Assembly (NCBI GenBank): GCA_017428585.1
Contig: JAFRQN010000186.1
Span: forward strand, 1-7,511
Origin: Bacteroidota bacterium
GTDB taxonomy: Bacteria > Bacteroidota > Ignavibacteria > Kapaibacteriales > UBA2268
Direction of reading: 5' to 3'
Length of the DNA stretch: 7,511 bases
In this document: piece by piece, positions 6,365 through 7,511 of the stretch
Layout of the letters: every line of letters starts with the position of its first letter
Position numbering within the stretch: the first letter of the stretch is position 1
Notes under the pieces: model-generated
What the model was told of the DNA's origin: nothing
Database searches by the model: none
The model's input: only the letters and a program-made list of their open reading frames with translations
Position numbers and translations under genes: made by a program

Positions 6365-7015
6365 TTAAGAATTATTTTTTTTACTCCATTCATTCCAACC
6401 ACCAGTATATATAAAAATATTTCTTATTCCCAGATTATACATAATACCTGCTATATCATGACTTAATTCACAATTACCACCATCACAATATACGATATAT
6501 GTTTTATTTTCAGGCAAAGAAAATATCTTTGAAACTATAACTTCTTCATCGTCTAATGGACATATATTTACTGCATTTCCAATATGTCCTTCTGCAAAGT
6601 CGTCTTCACGTCTTGCATCAATGATAACAAAATCCATATCCGAATTTAATATTTTTTTCATTTGCTTATACGAAACAACATTAAATTCTTTATGAATATC
6701 TTTATTTTCAGCAAGCTCTTGTGCTTTTGAGATAACTTTTTGACTATCTATTGAATTTAAATCATTTTCTTTTTTATTCGTATCTATATTATTTATTGTA
6801 TCCTGAGCTTCAGTACTTATCCGAATTGTATCTAATTCATCTTGAGTTTTTAATTTTTCAGCATTAAGAAATAAAAGAGAATCGCTTACCTGCAAATCTT
6901 TGTCAGTTTTTCTTATAAACGGAAGACCTTTATCTCTTACTACATTATAAATCAATGCCATAATGATTGATATAAATACTATAGAAACAATATCTTTTAT
7001 AATCAGCTTATTCAT
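6365..7015 (-). CDS. Membrane-anchored rhodanese-domain protein
   Basis: This 216-residue protein has one N-terminal membrane segment (about residues 10-26) followed by a polar, low-complexity linker (about 35-110) and a C-terminal rhodanese domain (about 113-213). The rhodanese fold is shown by FVIIDARREDDFAEGHI (129-145), the signature opening block ending in GHI.(N)A.N, and by the active-site loop CDGGNC at 177-182 after the strand TYIVY. Cys177 is the expected persulfide-carrying residue; the final loop position is a second cysteine, Cys182. A closing GG-W segment (205-207) is also typical. Rhodaneses transfer sulfane sulfur or act as sensors or redox proteins; the substrate cannot be told. 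With one basic residue pair after the membrane segment, orientation is uncertain, but a periplasmic domain is plausible. The ATG overlaps the stop of the J-domain gene as ATGA (7012-7015), which indicates translational coupling. The activator gene follows after 36 bp. Confidence 0.88.
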   Translation of the reverse strand: MNKLIIKDIVSIVFISIIMALIYNVVRDKGLPFIRKTDKDLQVSDSLLFLNAEKLKTQDELDTIRISTEAQDTINNIDTNKKENDLNSIDSQKVISKAQELAENKDIHKEFNVVSYKQMKKILNSDMDFVIIDARREDDFAEGHIGNAVNICPLDDEEVIVSKIFSLPENKTYIVYCDGGNCELSHDIAGIMYNLGIRNIFIYTGGWNEWSKKNNS

Positions 7016-7443
7016 TTTATATTTTTATAATTTTTTATGATATTATAAGCATTCAGCAGTTCCATTGTCTGTTTTTTAGCATCATTTGCTGTAATATTAT
7101 TTCTAGATGCTGCATCTGGATGTATTTGTTTTATTTTACGTTTAAAAGTTGATTTTATTTCATCTTCTGATGCATTTATATCCAGTCCAAGCAATTTAAA
7201 TGCTTTTAAGACTTCGCTATCTATAGCATCGCTTTTGTAATTATTTTCATTACAATTATAATTGTTAAACTTATCACTGAAATTATTAAATTTCTTCTTC
7301 CATTTGGTTTGATATTCTTCTTCTAATTCTTCTATTATTTTTTTTAACTCACAGTCCTCTTCGTCAATAGAACCTCTTTTCAATGTACGAGTATTTACTA
7401 AATTACTTATTGCTATATTTACAATTCTCTTTAATATCCCCAC
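7012..7443 (-). CDS. Small J-domain (DnaJ-like) protein
   Basis: This 143-residue protein carries a J domain at its C terminus (about residues 80-141). The segment AFKLLGLDINASEDEIKSTFKRKIKQIHPD contains helix I, the basic helix II and the HPD tripeptide at 110-112, which stimulates the ATPase of DnaK/Hsp70. Helix III contains AKKQTMELLNAYNIIKNY, with the usual N-A-Y. There is no Gly/Phe region, zinc finger or C-terminal substrate domain, so this is a class C J protein. The N terminus (GILKRIVNIAISNLV) looks like an amphipathic helix and resembles the start of PspA, and residues 26-65 are highly charged. The start is a GTG at 7443, immediately after an in-frame TAA, with a weak AGG 7 nt upstream; a later start would cost the conserved-looking N-terminal helix. 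It is the first complete gene of a likely operon and is coupled by ATGA overlap to the rhodanese gene. Confidence 0.85.
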   Translation of the reverse strand: MGILKRIVNIAISNLVNTRTLKRGSIDEEDCELKKIIEELEEEYQTKWKKKFNNFSDKFNNYNCNENNYKSDAIDSEVLKAFKLLGLDINASEDEIKSTFKRKIKQIHPDAASRNNITANDAKKQTMELLNAYNIIKNYKNIK

Positions 7444-7511
7444 TTAGGAACCTGCCTTGTTTTTTATTATAATTACGAATTTATTAAAATAAATGTTTTT
7501 ATTTTTCATTA
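7444..7511 (-). CDS. Possible C-terminal tail of an upstream gene (partial)
   Basis: An open frame enters from the right edge and ends with TAA at 7444-7446, directly in front of the GTG of the J-domain gene. Its last codons encode FVIIIKNKAGS. If it is a real gene, the TAA-GTG junction would make this a tightly packed operon. It also contains an ATG at 7507-7509, so a 21-codon leader peptide is another reading. Only 68 bases are visible and they are very A/T-rich, so it may be non-coding. Confidence 0.3.
   Translation of the reverse strand, partial: MKNKNIYFNKFVIIIKNKAGS

Overview
The window is a strongly AT-rich stretch of a Gram-negative bacterial chromosome with every supported gene on the minus strand. 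A Gram-negative envelope is indicated by a lipoprotein of an outer-membrane-linked family and a probable outer-membrane beta-barrel protein. A class B penicillin-binding protein with C-terminal PASTA domains, a sigma-54 activator without a sensor domain, and two sites resembling the Bacteroidota promoter (TTTG ... TAnnTTTG) suggest a member of the Bacteroidota/Chlorobiota/Ignavibacteria-Kapabacteria group. This placement is inference, and one gene carries a strong Shine-Dalgarno site, which is unusual for core Bacteroidota.

Layout in the direction of transcription (right to left). Positions 7511-7444: possible tail of an upstream gene. 7443-7012: a small J-domain protein with a GTG start. 7015-6365: a membrane-anchored rhodanese-domain protein, overlapping the previous gene by ATGA. 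6328-5129: a sigma-54-dependent AAA+ activator with a Fis-type helix-turn-helix. 5078-4440: a PqiC/YmbA-type auxiliary lipoprotein. The gap of about 510 bases that follows is not empty: it holds RNase P RNA (rnpB, about 4384-3992), recognised by conserved sequence blocks and by P1, P2 and P3 helices that pair exactly. 3928-3419: a small exported protein with a TolB/FlgO-like N-terminal strand. It is followed by a clear intrinsic terminator at 3391-3361. A second transcription unit then starts: 3245-1110, a PASTA-containing FtsI-type transpeptidase; 1087-131, an exported probable beta-barrel protein; and 87-1, the first 29 codons of a TatD-family hydrolase cut by the window edge.

The right-hand block looks like one operon or a pair of nested ones, since genes are 36-50 bp apart or overlapping. 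It mixes a chaperone partner, a sulfur-relay-like domain, a transcription activator and an envelope lipoprotein. The left-hand block is cell-wall and envelope oriented. No mobile element, CRISPR array, tRNA or phage gene was seen. I found no convincing new defence or mobile system. The most interesting points are a GAFTNA variant of the sigma-54 contact loop, an unbroken ten-position heptad coiled coil before the DNA-binding domain of the same protein, a PqiC-like lipoprotein with no MCE genes beside it, and a J-domain protein with a PspA-like N-terminal helix.
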